A DNA stretch of 30,819 nucleotides, taken from NCBI GenBank assembly GCA_045538425.1, contig JAZSRJ010000034.1, positions 1 to 30,819 of the forward strand. Direction: 5' to 3'. Within the stretch, counting starts at the first letter, position 1. Each line of letters opens with the position of its first letter. The stretch comes from CALVJJ01 sp045538425 (lineage in GTDB: Bacteria > Bacillota > Clostridia > Christensenellales > UBA1242). Shown here piece after piece: positions 1 through 8,206 of the stretch. The position numbers were made by a program, and so were the translations under genes. The notes beneath the pieces are model-generated. The model searched no databases, was not told the origin of the DNA, and worked only from the letters and a program-made list of their open reading frames with translations.

Positions 1-48
1 ACCGACCGGTTATGAGCCGGTTGCTCTAGCCAACTGAGCTAAATGCCC
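1..48 (-). tRNA. tRNA with CAT anticodon (Met or Ile2), partial
   Basis: On the minus strand the sequence begins with GGGCATT (acceptor arm, 5' end at 48), followed by the D-arm consensus TAGCTCAG and an anticodon arm with stem ACCGG/CCGGT and loop CTCATAA. The anticodon CAT is at 12-14. The gene runs off the left edge, so the T arm, the 3' acceptor strand and any encoded CCA are not visible. The anticodon stem lacks the three consecutive G:C pairs of an initiator tRNA, so this is elongator Met or the Ile tRNA whose C34 is changed to lysidine by TilS; the visible half cannot separate these two. It lies 16 nt downstream of tRNA-Pro and is probably cotranscribed with it. Confidence 0.9.
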
Positions 49-64
49 TTGTCAGCAAACGTAT

Positions 65-142
65 TGGTCGGGGCGAAGGGACTCGAACCCCCGGCCTCAT
101 GATCCCAAATCATGCGCGCTAGCCAAACTGCGCTACGCCCCG
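65..142 (-). tRNA. tRNA-Pro (TGG anticodon)
   Basis: A complete cloverleaf can be drawn on the minus strand. The acceptor strand CGGGGCG at the 5' end (142) pairs with CGCCCCG near the 3' end, followed by discriminator A (68) and an encoded CCA (65-67). The D arm holds TAGCGCAG, the anticodon arm is GATTTGGGATC with anticodon TGG, and the T arm contains GGTTCGAGTCC. TGG reads proline codons. It is the first gene of a minus-strand tRNA pair, with a good sigma-A promoter 27 nt upstream. Confidence 0.97.
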
Positions 143-168
143 ATGTGTTCTCCGGTGCTGACAATAGA

Positions 169-198
169 ATTGTACTATAGATGAGGGGTGATTGTCAA
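169..198 (-). promoter_or_regulatory. sigma-A promoter of the tRNA-Pro/CAT-tRNA pair
   Basis: On the minus strand a perfect -35 TTGACA (193-198) is separated by 18 nt from the -10 TACAAT (169-174). Transcription would start about 20 nt before the 5' end of tRNA-Pro. Confidence 0.75.
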
Positions 199-296
199 GA
201 AAAATTTGAAAATATTTTCACTTTTTTTACATTCATTATTTTAGACAAAAAAAGACCTTTATATCACAAGAGTGTCATTATTTTACACTGGCATCT

Positions 297-332
297 TGTT
301 ATACTAAAAGTAACATAAATGAGGTAGGAGGT
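297..332 (+). promoter_or_regulatory. Possible promoter and strong RBS of the spoIIA operon
   Basis: An extended -10 of the form TGnTATACT lies at 297-305, with no convincing -35 at the usual distance. In other spore formers this operon is read by sigma-H; I could not find a clear sigma-H match here, so the sigma factor is left open. A strong Shine-Dalgarno AGGAGGT (326-332) precedes the spoIIAA ATG. The rest of 199-296 shows no other element. Confidence 0.4.
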
Positions 333-335
333 AGC

Positions 336-644
336 ATGATTATAAAACATAGAATTGATAAAGGTGTACTATATGTTGTTTTGTCGGGGGAATTGGATGA
401 GTGTACATCTGCATTTGTGAGAGATAAGTTAGATGAGGTTATCGAAACGAAACAATTTTCGCAATTGATTTTTGATTTGAGTGAATTAGAGTTTATGGAT
501 AGTACAGGTATAGGAGTGATGATTGGTCGTTATAAAAAATTAAAAGCTAACAAAGTTCCTATTTTTATTTGTAATCCAACTAGACAAATCGAAAAAATTT
601 TTCAAATGAGTGGATTGTATGAAATAATGCCAAAGTTGGCTTAA
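336..644 (+). CDS. spoIIAA: Anti-sigma F factor antagonist SpoIIAA
   Basis: This 102-residue protein is a single STAS domain. In forespore activation, dephosphorylated SpoIIAA displaces sigma-F from the anti-sigma factor SpoIIAB; SpoIIAB in turn inactivates SpoIIAA by phosphorylating one serine. The phosphorylation segment MDSTGIGV (residues 54-61) matches the family motif MDSSGLGV, with Ser56 at the position of Bacillus Ser58. The length is close to the family norm (about 116 in Bacillus). The start is fixed by AGGAGGT 4 nt upstream. It is the first gene of the spoIIAA-spoIIAB-sigF operon. The identification rests on the motif, the size and the gene order, and is firm. Confidence 0.96.
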   Translation: MIIKHRIDKGVLYVVLSGELDECTSAFVRDKLDEVIETKQFSQLIFDLSELEFMDSTGIGVMIGRYKKLKANKVPIFICNPTRQIEKIFQMSGLYEIMPKLA

Positions 645-654
645 GGAGGTAATG

Positions 655-1101
655 ATGAAATATAATAATAAGATGAGTATGCGTATTATGGCTTTAAGTG
701 AAAATGAAAGTTTTGCTAGAGCTGTTGTTGGTGCGTTTTGTTTGCCACTTGCTCCTAGTATGGATGAAATATCAGATATCAAGACGGCTGTTAGTGAAGC
801 GGTGACTAATTGTGTGGTGCATGCTTACAAAGGGTGTCAAGGGTATATTGATATCATGGTGGAACTAATAGGGCAAATGGTTGTTGTGACGATTGCGGAT
901 ACTGGTGTTGGAATTGTGGATGTAGATAAAGCTCGAAAGCCATTCTTTACGTCGTTAAAAAATAGTGAACGTAGTGGTATGGGTTTTACAGTAATGGAAG
1001 GGTTTATGGATGAAGTCGTGGTAGAGTCTACTTACGGAAAAGGTACAACAATTGTGATGAAGAAAAAGGTGGGCGTAGAGAAAAATGTTGTTGGGGCTTA
1101 A
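655..1101 (+). CDS. spoIIAB: Anti-sigma F factor / serine kinase SpoIIAB
   Basis: A GHKL-fold kinase that holds sigma-F inactive in the predivisional cell and phosphorylates SpoIIAA. The N box EAVTN, the G1 box DTGVGI, the G2 box RSGMGF and the terminal GTT are all present, and the N-terminal ALSENESFAR is typical of SpoIIAB. Two ATG codons stand in tandem at 652 and 655. The Shine-Dalgarno AAGGAGGT (643-650) leaves only 1 nt before 652 but 4 nt before 655, so I chose 655 (148 residues, start MKYNNK). The gene follows spoIIAA closely and sits 2 nt before sigF, which suggests coupled synthesis of the kinase and the sigma factor it binds. Confidence 0.95.
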   Translation: MKYNNKMSMRIMALSENESFARAVVGAFCLPLAPSMDEISDIKTAVSEAVTNCVVHAYKGCQGYIDIMVELIGQMVVVTIADTGVGIVDVDKARKPFFTSLKNSERSGMGFTVMEGFMDEVVVESTYGKGTTIVMKKKVGVEKNVVGA

Positions 1102-1103
1102 GT

Positions 1104-1829
1104 ATGAGAAGTCAAGAAGATGTATTGGTATTAATACAAAAAGCCCAACAAGGGGATGGTGTTGCAAAATCTACTCTCATTGAAGAAAACTCTCCCTTAA
1201 TTAAAAGTGTCATTAAAAACTTTAAGAATAGAGGTGTGGAATATGATGACTTATATCAGTTAGGGTGTATGGGGTTTCTAAAAGCAATACAAAACTTTGA
1301 TGAGTCATTTGGAGTTAAGTTTTCAACTTATAGTGTGCCAATGATTGCTGGTGAGGTAAAGAGATTTTTTAGAGATAATGGTGTTATGAAAATTAGTCGT
1401 AGTACCAAAACGCTTAATATAGCAATTAATCGTTATATTGATGACTATGTTGGTCAGTACATGAAAAATCCATCTATTGATGAGATTGCTCACCAGTTTG
1501 GTATTACTCCACAAGATGTGGTTTTTGCAATGGAAAGCGGAAAGAGTTTGGTTTCGTTAAACACTGTAATTGGGGATGATGATGGAAAAGATCTACTCTT
1601 GATTGATCGAGTAGAAAGTGATGACTCCGTAGATAAAAGTATTGACAAACAAGTGTTGATGCAAGTGATTAAAGGGTTGTCGGGACGAGATAAGAAGATT
1701 ATCTATTTAAGATACTTTCGAGATAAAACACAGAGCGAGATAGCAAAAGAGATTGGTGTTTCGCAGGTGCAAGTCAGTCGTCTTGAAAATAAGATTCTGC
1801 AGTATATGAAACAACAATTATCTGTATAA
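1104..1829 (+). CDS. sigF: RNA polymerase sporulation sigma factor F
   Basis: A sigma-70 family factor of 241 residues that directs the first forespore-specific transcription in sporulation. Region 2 contains YDDLYQLGCMGFLKAI and FSTYSVPMIAGEVKRFFRD (core binding and -10 recognition). Region 3 follows the segment VMKISRS. Region 4 ends with the helix-turn-helix QSEIAKEIGVSQVQVSRLE, nearly identical to Bacillus SigF. There is no clear Shine-Dalgarno; the ATG lies 2 nt after the spoIIAB stop, so translation is probably coupled. It is slightly shorter than Bacillus SigF (255). It is the last gene of the operon and a hairpin terminator follows. Its presence is the main evidence for sporulation ability, although later sporulation genes are outside the window. 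Confidence 0.96.
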   Translation: MRSQEDVLVLIQKAQQGDGVAKSTLIEENSPLIKSVIKNFKNRGVEYDDLYQLGCMGFLKAIQNFDESFGVKFSTYSVPMIAGEVKRFFRDNGVMKISRSTKTLNIAINRYIDDYVGQYMKNPSIDEIAHQFGITPQDVVFAMESGKSLVSLNTVIGDDDGKDLLLIDRVESDDSVDKSIDKQVLMQVIKGLSGRDKKIIYLRYFRDKTQSEIAKEIGVSQVQVSRLENKILQYMKQQLSV

Positions 1830-1838
1830 TTATAAATC

Positions 1839-1868
1839 AAAGAGGAAAATATACCTCTTTTTTATTTT
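1839..1868 (+). terminator. Rho-independent terminator of the spoIIA operon
   Basis: AAAGAGG (1839-1845) pairs with CCTCTTT (1854-1860) around an 8-nt loop, followed by a T-rich tail. It lies 10 nt after the sigF stop. Confidence 0.85.
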
Positions 1869-2176
1869 GTGGTCTATGTGCAAATAAACATGCTATAATA
1901 GTCAACAATATACTACATTTTGACAAAAACGTTGTATAATAAGACAATATCGTAATTCATCAACTTGTTTATAACTGTGCATAAATAATCAAGATAATAT
2001 TTTTTTATAAATTAAACATTGAATTTGTTGTGTAATTAAAAGTGGCATATGATCTCTTGGTTAAATTTGGAAGTAAGGAAAATGTTTTATTTTTTCGTCA
2101 AAGTGTTTTTATTATATATTTTTTTATGATATAATATAACAGACTATACAGTGTCCAAGTGTGTACTTTTTAAGGT
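1869..2176 (+). promoter_or_regulatory. Intergenic region with candidate promoters for the ftsK-recA operon
   Basis: About 310 bases without a gene. Three candidate sigma-A promoters are visible: an extended -10 TGCTATAAT (1891-1899); a perfect TTGACA (1920-1925) 17 nt from GACAAT (1943-1948), with a TATAAT at 1935-1940 that is too close to that -35 to pair with it; and an extended -10 TGATATAAT (2127-2135), the one nearest the gene. The rest is AT-rich with no repeat, hairpin or SOS-like operator that I could find. Confidence 0.45.
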
Positions 2177-2179
2177 AAA

Positions 2180-5068
2180 ATGCAACATAAGGACAATGAT
2201 ACTTTTTTGAGGTTGACTATGCCAATATATACAAAACGAACAAATATTAAAAAATATTCCAAAAAGAAAATTGTAGGTATTTGTCTTGCAGTTATTTTTT
2301 CCTTGTTGCTGATCAATTTGATGTTTGGGATTGTAAAACCAATTAACCAATTCTTCTTGGGAAGTATGGGGATACTTTATGCAGTGACATGTATTACAAT
2401 GATAGCCTTATCTATCTTTTTGATTATTGATCGAGATATCAATGTTGATTATCGATATGAGGTTGTATTGATTGCTATCATAACATTGTTGTTCTTATTG
2501 TTGTTACAACTTGCGACAGTGAGCAATATTCCTTTTAATGGGTTTGTACAATCTATGAAGCAAATATATGCTAGACAATATACGATGGGTGGTGTTCTGC
2601 TAGGGGCTATACTATATCCTTTGGTTGCTTTCACGCATAAGATTGCAACAGTTGTGGTGTTGTTGATACCATTGATCATTCTAGCAGCATTACTTGTTTT
2701 TCGTATTTATCAACGAGTTACCAATCAACTTGTTAAAAAACCAGTTGTGCAAAAACCAGAACCTCAACAAATGGTGGCTCAAGAATTAAGAGAGTTTGAA
2801 CATCAAGAAGAAGAAAAAGTTGTCGTAGATGATGATATCTTTATTGCAGATACAGTGTTGGAAGAAAAGCAAAAAGAAAAATCGGAAAAGATGCTTGCGA
2901 AAGAACTTTTGGGACTTGCTCCTAGAAGTGCTGAGACTGTTGTAGATAAAGTTGTTGAAACAAAAGAGCCTATAGAAGAAGATACCAGTGAGGGTAGACG
3001 TCCTAAGAAAATCATCCACAGAGGAGACATGTGGAATGAGGAAGAAAAACAAGTTGTTGGGACACAAGGTCGAATCTTGAGTGAGACGGACAGAAAAAAT
3101 TTAGCATTTTTACGTGCAACACAAGGTAAGTCAACCAAAGACTTAAAAACACCAAACAAAGACTTGTATGATGATGGACTCAATTCTTCTAATTATAAGC
3201 AGTTTGTAAAACCTAAGTTTGAAAACCCTGAAGTAAAATACAATCAATATCACTCTAACGAATGGAAGCAAAAAGAGGACGAATGGCAACCAAAGCAAAA
3301 TGCTTGGCAACCAAAGAATGATTGGCAATCTAATCAAAATGATTGGAAACCAAAGCAAAAACCATCCTTCTTTACTCCGGAAGATACGGAAGAAGAAGTT
3401 CCATACAAATCAAATAATAAGCCAGATTGGGAAGTAGAAACAAAAGAGGTGGATACAGCAAAAGAAAAACCAGCATATAGAGTTAGCAATGTGCTTGGTA
3501 ATTTTACCCAATCTTTCTATGAAAAAGAAAAAACAGATACAAAACCTGCACAAACTCAAGAGCATGAGATTGTACAAGAAAAGGTTGTGGAAAAACCAAA
3601 ACCTAAAAAACCATATAGATATACTCCACCACCAATTGATCTATTAAATAAAGTAGAGTCTAGCGAAGCAACAATCTCTGAAGATTATGAAGAAAAAGCT
3701 TATGTGTTGGAGCAAACGTTGGCCAATTTTAATATTAAGGCAAAAGTTGTTAGTATTGTGCATGGTCCAACATTTTCTAGATTCGAACTCCAAATGCCTC
3801 AAGGGATTCCAGTTAAGAGGGTAAGTGGATATGTGGATGATATTGCAATGGCTTTAGAGAGTCATGGTAATATTAGAATGGAAATTCCAATCAAAGGGAA
3901 AAGTGCATTTGGTGTGGAAGTGCCAAATCGTAAAACTGAAAAAGTGCCACTTAGAGATATTATTGATAGTGACCAATTCCGTGCGATCAAGAATCCTACA
4001 GCATTTGCGCTAGGTAAAGATATTACTGGAGAACCACAACTTACACGTATTGATAAAATGAAGCATGTGTTGATAGCTGGTTCTACAGGTAGTGGTAAGA
4101 GTGTATGCATGAACGCTCTACTACTTAGTTTGTTATATAAAGCATCTCCAGAAGATGTTAGATTGATTATTATTGACCCTAAGAGGGTTGAGTTTACTCC
4201 ATACAATGGTATACCACATCTGTTGATACCAAATGTTATTTGTGATGTTGATAAAGCGGTAATGGCATTGAAGTGGACAATTGACGAAATGGAAAGACGT
4301 TTTGCGTTGTTTTCAAGAGAATTTGTAAGAGATCTTGGTGAATACAACCAAACAGAAGGTGTTAGAAGTGGTGTCAATCCAAAACTGCCATATTTGTTGG
4401 TTATTGTGGATGAGTTGGCAGATTTGATGTTGCAAAACAAAAAAGAAATTGAGGAATCTCTCAACCGTTTGCTTGCAAAGTCTAGAGCGGCAGGTATTCA
4501 CTTGATTTTGGCGACACAAAGACCTAGTGTCGATGTTATTACTGGTACGCTTAAAAACAACCTTCCTGCAAAAATTGCGTTTAAGGTTAGTTCTGCAGCT
4601 GATAGTAAAACAATTATTGGTACAGGTGGTGCAGAAAAATTGTTGGGTCGTGGTGACATGTTGTTTGTACCTGAAGATGATCCTGATGGCCATCGTATCC
4701 AAGGTGCTTTGGTTGAAAATAGTGAAATTGCTGCTGTTGTTAACTTTGTAAAAGAAAACAACGAATGTGATTTTGACGAGACAATTGAAGAAGCAATGTT
4801 CAATAAGAGTGGTGCTACTGGCGGTGCTGGTGGTAAAGATATCGAATACGATCCTTTACTAAAAGAAGCGTGTCGAAATGTCATTGTTACCAATTCTGTT
4901 TCTATTAGTAAAATTCAACGTTTGCTTGGAGTAGGTTATCCTCGTGCAGGTAAAATTGTTGACCAAATGATTGCTGCAGGATTCATTAGTGATAGAGATA
5001 GTAACAACAAATATACAATATTTATTACTCAACAAGAATTTGAAGAAAAATTTGGAGAAGATCTATAA
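2180..5068 (+). CDS. ftsK: DNA translocase FtsK/SpoIIIE
   Basis: A 962-residue septal DNA pump. Several membrane helices lie at about residues 31-50, 60-83, 95-114 and 136-174. A long charged linker (about 180-485) includes a tryptophan repeat at 361-394. The alpha/beta/gamma motor follows, with Walker A GSTGSGKS (634-641), Walker B LLVIVDELADLM (739-750) and a C-terminal winged-helix gamma domain (about 890-950) that would read polarity sequences. In spore formers a protein of this family (SpoIIIE) pumps the chromosome into the forespore; the sequence does not tell me whether this is the vegetative or sporulation paralogue. A second in-frame ATG at 2219 has a better Shine-Dalgarno (GAGG, 6 nt away) than the one at 2180 (AAGG), so the protein may be 13 residues shorter. 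First gene of a five-gene operon. Confidence 0.95.
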   Translation: MQHKDNDTFLRLTMPIYTKRTNIKKYSKKKIVGICLAVIFSLLLINLMFGIVKPINQFFLGSMGILYAVTCITMIALSIFLIIDRDINVDYRYEVVLIAIITLLFLLLLQLATVSNIPFNGFVQSMKQIYARQYTMGGVLLGAILYPLVAFTHKIATVVVLLIPLIILAALLVFRIYQRVTNQLVKKPVVQKPEPQQMVAQELREFEHQEEEKVVVDDDIFIADTVLEEKQKEKSEKMLAKELLGLAPRSAETVVDKVVETKEPIEEDTSEGRRPKKIIHRGDMWNEEEKQVVGTQGRILSETDRKNLAFLRATQGKSTKDLKTPNKDLYDDGLNSSNYKQFVKPKFENPEVKYNQYHSNEWKQKEDEWQPKQNAWQPKNDWQSNQNDWKPKQKPSFFTPEDTEEEVPYKSNNKPDWEVETKEVDTAKEKPAYRVSNVLGNFTQSFYEKEKTDTKPAQTQEHEIVQEKVVEKPKPKKPYRYTPPPIDLLNKVESSEATISEDYEEKAYVLEQTLANFNIKAKVVSIVHGPTFSRFELQMPQGIPVKRVSGYVDDIAMALESHGNIRMEIPIKGKSAFGVEVPNRKTEKVPLRDIIDSDQFRAIKNPTAFALGKDITGEPQLTRIDKMKHVLIAGSTGSGKSVCMNALLLSLLYKASPEDVRLIIIDPKRVEFTPYNGIPHLLIPNVICDVDKAVMALKWTIDEMERRFALFSREFVRDLGEYNQTEGVRSGVNPKLPYLLVIVDELADLMLQNKKEIEESLNRLLAKSRAAGIHLILATQRPSVDVITGTLKNNLPAKIAFKVSSAADSKTIIGTGGAEKLLGRGDMLFVPEDDPDGHRIQGALVENSEIAAVVNFVKENNECDFDETIEEAMFNKSGATGGAGGKDIEYDPLLKEACRNVIVTNSVSISKIQRLLGVGYPRAGKIVDQMIAAGFISDRDSNNKYTIFITQQEFEEKFGEDL
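3260..3361 (+). repeat. Tryptophan-rich heptad repeat in the FtsK linker
   Basis: Five in-frame copies of a roughly 21-bp unit encode the repeats EWKQKED, EWQPKQN, AWQPKN, DWQSNQN and DWKPKQK (residues 361-394). The fourth and fifth copies are the most diverged, and the third is one codon short. The repeat is confined to the linker and keeps the frame, so it probably evolves by slippage without harming the motor. Confidence 0.85.
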
Positions 5069-6378
5069 TGACAAAAGATGAGTTGATCAAGAAAAAGATA
5101 GGATTTATCTCTCTTGGTTGTGATAAAAATAGGGTAGACCTAGAATATATGATTGCAGATCTCAAGGCTTATGGCTTTGAGATCACTGCTGATCAAAATG
5201 AAGCAAATATCATTGTGATCAATACTTGTGCATTTATCAACATATCTAGAGAAGAAAGTATTGAGACAATACTCAGTGTTTTACCTCTAAAAAATGGTCA
5301 TTTGGAAAGATTGATTGTGACAGGATGTTTGCCACAATACAAAATGGAAGAATTGCAAAAAGCCATTCCTGAGATTGATATTATGTTGGCAATTAAAGAC
5401 AATGAGACAATTGTTGATCGAATTGTTGCAAGTTATCAAGGTGAACCAAATTTCAAAACGACAGGCGATCGAATGATAACGACCCCAAATCATTATGCGT
5501 TCTTAAAGATTGCTGAAGGATGTAACAATTTTTGTAGTTATTGTACTATTCCTTATATTAGGGGTAGATATAAAAGTGAACCAATTGAAAAATTGATAGA
5601 AGAAGCTAAGAGATTGGTAGATAGGGGTGTGACAGAAATTATTTTGGTTGCGCAAGATGTAACAAAATATGGTCAAGATCTCTACAAAGAGAAAAAATTG
5701 GTAGAACTTATTAGACAACTTTCCACTATTGAGGGATTGCATTGGATAAGACTACTATATTGTTATCCAGAACTTGTTAGTGAAGAACTCATGGTAGAAA
5801 TGGCGAACAATCCAAAAGTTTGCAAATACATAGATTTGCCATTTCAACATGTCAATGACGAAATCTTAAAAGCGATGAATAGACATAACACAAAGCAAAA
5901 ATGTTATGAAGTTATTACTAGATTGAGAGAATTGATGCCAGACATTGCTATCCGTACAACATTTATTATAGGTTTGCCAGGAGAAACCAAAAAGAAGTTT
6001 GAAGAATTGATGCAATTTGTGAAGCAACAACAACTTAACAATGTCGGTTTCTTTAAGTATAGTAGAGAAGAGGGGACAAGAGCTTATGCAATGAAACATC
6101 AAGTCTTTGACTTCGTGAAGAAAAAACGATTGAAAAAGATAAGTTTGTTGCAAGAGATGATTGCATATGATCTCAATGTTACTATGATTGGAAAAACAAT
6201 GGAAGTTGTGGTAGATAGCATTGAAGGTGATATGGCTATTTGTAGAAGCCAATATATGGCTCCGCAAGTTGATGGGATAATTTATGTTCCAAAACAAAAT
6301 TTAGAAATAGGACAATATTATCAAGTAAAAATTACAGGTGTATTTGGTAATTTTGATTTAGAAGGAGAAGTATTATGA
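5068..6378 (+). CDS. rimO: Ribosomal protein S12 methylthiotransferase RimO
   Basis: A radical-SAM methylthiotransferase of 436 residues that adds a methylthio group to the conserved aspartate of ribosomal protein S12. The N-terminal UPF0004 domain has the three cluster cysteines C18, C54 and C87. The radical-SAM motif CNNFCSYC supplies C152, C156 and C159. A C-terminal TRAM-like region follows. The start motif GFISLGCDKNRVDLE is diagnostic for RimO rather than MiaB, and a separate MiaB is encoded at 11744. The ATG shares one base with the ftsK stop (TAATG) and the stop overlaps pgsA (ATGA), so translation is probably coupled at both ends. Confidence 0.95.
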   Translation: MTKDELIKKKIGFISLGCDKNRVDLEYMIADLKAYGFEITADQNEANIIVINTCAFINISREESIETILSVLPLKNGHLERLIVTGCLPQYKMEELQKAIPEIDIMLAIKDNETIVDRIVASYQGEPNFKTTGDRMITTPNHYAFLKIAEGCNNFCSYCTIPYIRGRYKSEPIEKLIEEAKRLVDRGVTEIILVAQDVTKYGQDLYKEKKLVELIRQLSTIEGLHWIRLLYCYPELVSEELMVEMANNPKVCKYIDLPFQHVNDEILKAMNRHNTKQKCYEVITRLRELMPDIAIRTTFIIGLPGETKKKFEELMQFVKQQQLNNVGFFKYSREEGTRAYAMKHQVFDFVKKKRLKKISLLQEMIAYDLNVTMIGKTMEVVVDSIEGDMAICRSQYMAPQVDGIIYVPKQNLEIGQYYQVKITGVFGNFDLEGEVL

Positions 6379-6956
6379 ATTTGCCAAACAAATTAACTAT
6401 GCTAAGAGTAATCTTAGTTCCATTATTTTTATTCTTTTATTTAGCAACTTTTATGCCTAATTGGGCAAAACTAATAGCATTAGGATTGTTTGTAATTGCA
6501 GAATTTACAGATTTTCTAGATGGATATATTGCAAGAAAATATAATATGGTTACCGATTTCGGTAAGTTCTTAGATCCTATTGCGGACAAGATCTTAAGTG
6601 TTGCAGGTGTACTTGTTTTGGTTGTAGACCAAATTCTTCCTGCTCCATATGGTGTAATCTTTGCATTTGTGATGATTTTTAGAGATTTTATTATTAGTGG
6701 TTTGCGTTTGCTTGGAGCCAATAAAGGCGTTGTGATTATGGCTGACAAACTTGGGAAAATCAAAACCATTTTCTTGTTTGTTTCATTAATCATTGGTTTG
6801 GTATTAAGTTATTTGATCACATTACCAATTCATGCAACCATTGTTAATATTGTTTCACTTATATTCTACATTATGATGGGTATTACATCTATCTTAATTG
6901 TACTTAGTTGTGTCAACTATTTATTCAACAATAGAAAATTGATTGCTACAAAATAA
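6375..6956 (+). CDS. pgsA: CDP-diacylglycerol-glycerol-3-phosphate phosphatidyltransferase
   Basis: An integral membrane enzyme of 193 residues that makes phosphatidylglycerol phosphate from CDP-diacylglycerol and glycerol-3-phosphate. The CDP-alcohol phosphotransferase signature is complete: D46, D49-G50, A53-R54, then G63, D67 and D71. Several hydrophobic helices surround it (about 8-25, 32-45, 76-100, 127-150 and 155-183). The start has a good GAAGGAGAA site inside the end of rimO, and the two genes overlap by 4 nt. The order rimO-pgsA-cinA-recA is widespread in Clostridia. The substrate assignment comes from family and context, since the motif itself is shared by other CDP-alcohol transferases. 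Confidence 0.92.
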   Translation: MNLPNKLTMLRVILVPLFLFFYLATFMPNWAKLIALGLFVIAEFTDFLDGYIARKYNMVTDFGKFLDPIADKILSVAGVLVLVVDQILPAPYGVIFAFVMIFRDFIISGLRLLGANKGVVIMADKLGKIKTIFLFVSLIIGLVLSYLITLPIHATIVNIVSLIFYIMMGITSILIVLSCVNYLFNNRKLIATK

Positions 6957-6967
6957 AGGAGACTATT

Positions 6968-8206
6968 ATGAAAGTATCTTGTCTATGTATTAGCAATGAC
7001 TTGTTACTTGGAAAGCGCCAAGACAAGATTACCACAATACTAGCGAAAAAATTACTAGAAAACGGGATTAGTTTTTCGTGCAGATATACAACCAGCAACA
7101 ATCCAGAACAAATCAAAAAAGCAATTGAAATCATGGAAGACAAGATTGTTTTTATTGTAGGAGACAATAATTCTGTTAAGAATGCTCACATAAAAAAGGC
7201 GTTGGCAGAGATTTGCGGTGTTGATATGGCGGAGAGTAGTATTGCTAACCTTGCTGTAAAGAATTACTTTAAGAAAGTTAATATGCCGATTACTTACGAT
7301 AGTGAGAATGAAGTATATTTGCCTCGCAATAGTAGATGTTTAGTCAACCAAGATAGTGTGTTGCAAGGTTTTGCAATGTATAAAGGCGATCAATTATTAA
7401 TTTTTGTTCCGGATGATGTAGGTAGTGTTGTTGGGTATTTGGATGCATCAGTATTGCCTATGTTGATGGAAAAAATTAATATTGCTTACGATAATATAAC
7501 TCTTAAAACATTTGGAATTTGTGAGAGAGATATCGTTTCTTTGTTAGGGGATTTGATTAAAAACAAATATAAGATTAACATTACTATCTATCCAAATGGA
7601 TTAGAAACAACCATAGTTGTTCGATATCACAAAGGATTAGAACAAGAAATTGTGAATCAATTCATACAAAAAATTTATCAAAAATTAGCCAAATACATCT
7701 ATGCAACGGAAGATATGTCACTAGCTGCGACGGCATTCAACTTACTCAAAATAGCAAGAAAGAAGATTGCTGTTGCGGAAAGTATCTCGGGTGGTTCAAT
7801 TGTGAGCACACTGATTAAAGAGAATAAAGGGATTAGTGACTATTTGGTGGAAGGGATTGTGTCATATACTGATAAGTCAAAATCTAGCCGTCTAAAAGTA
7901 AATGAGAATATCATCAACAATTACACTGCGGTAAGTGTTGAGGTTGCTTACGAAATGGCTGCAGGGCTACTTGTGACAAGTGGTGCAGATATGGTTGTTA
8001 CGACAACTGGTTATGCAACAAAAGATGCAGGACATGATGCCTACGCTTTTATTGCTGTGGGTGATATGGATGGAATACATGTCTATCGCAATACTTTTAC
8101 CGGAACTAGGGAAGAAGTGATTGATAGTGTAAAAAAAACAAGTTTGTTTTATTTAATTAAAAAATTAAAGCAAAATGATTTGCTTTTTATTCTAAGAAAG
8201 ATATAA
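6968..8206 (+). CDS. cinA: CinA-like protein with degenerate N-terminal domain
   Basis: A 412-residue protein with the length and gene position of CinA. The C-terminal domain (about 255-400) is recognisable as the NMN-amidohydrolase type (PncC, PF02464): AESISGGSIVS at 270-280, GISDYLVEGIVSYTDKSK at 288-305, AVSVEVAYEMAAG and VVTTTGYA. The N-terminal half aligns with the MoaB-like COG1058 domain by its start (NDLLLGKR for the usual TELLLGQ) and spacing, but the GGLGPTxDD stretch reads VGDNNSVKNAH (64-74) and the usual GPP reads PDD (148-150). The nucleotide-pyrophosphatase activity assigned to that domain is therefore probably lost. The start follows AAAGGAG. The stop shares a base with the ATG at 8206, and a terminator-like hairpin lies in the last codons. 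Confidence 0.85.
   Translation: MKVSCLCISNDLLLGKRQDKITTILAKKLLENGISFSCRYTTSNNPEQIKKAIEIMEDKIVFIVGDNNSVKNAHIKKALAEICGVDMAESSIANLAVKNYFKKVNMPITYDSENEVYLPRNSRCLVNQDSVLQGFAMYKGDQLLIFVPDDVGSVVGYLDASVLPMLMEKINIAYDNITLKTFGICERDIVSLLGDLIKNKYKINITIYPNGLETTIVVRYHKGLEQEIVNQFIQKIYQKLAKYIYATEDMSLAATAFNLLKIARKKIAVAESISGGSIVSTLIKENKGISDYLVEGIVSYTDKSKSSRLKVNENIINNYTAVSVEVAYEMAAGLLVTSGADMVVTTTGYATKDAGHDAYAFIAVGDMDGIHVYRNTFTGTREEVIDSVKKTSLFYLIKKLKQNDLLFILRKI
8167..8192 (+). terminator. Terminator-like hairpin inside the 3' end of cinA
   Basis: AAAGCAAA (8167-8174) pairs perfectly with TTTGCTTT (8179-8186) around the loop ATGA, followed by TTATTC. It is inside the coding sequence, 20 nt before recA, and could partly stop read-through into recA. 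It might also be a chance result of codon composition. Confidence 0.45.

Noticed and set aside
143..335. Extra tRNA or small RNA between tRNA-Pro and spoIIAA
   Set aside because: No cloverleaf or hairpin with a T run was found; the region holds the minus-strand tRNA promoter and the spoIIA leader.
1920..1940. TTGACA followed by TATAAT upstream of ftsK as one promoter
   Set aside because: The spacer is only 9 nt, which is too short for sigma-A. The TTGACA fits better with GACAAT at 17 nt.
3143..3358. Minus-strand open frame opposite the ftsK linker
   Set aside because: It is the low-complexity shadow of the heptad repeat, lacks a Shine-Dalgarno, and lies wholly inside ftsK.
3862..4464. 200-codon minus-strand open frame opposite the FtsK motor domain
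   Set aside because: It lies fully within a highly conserved coding region on the other strand, with no promoter or ribosome binding site; its composition is that of an antisense shadow.
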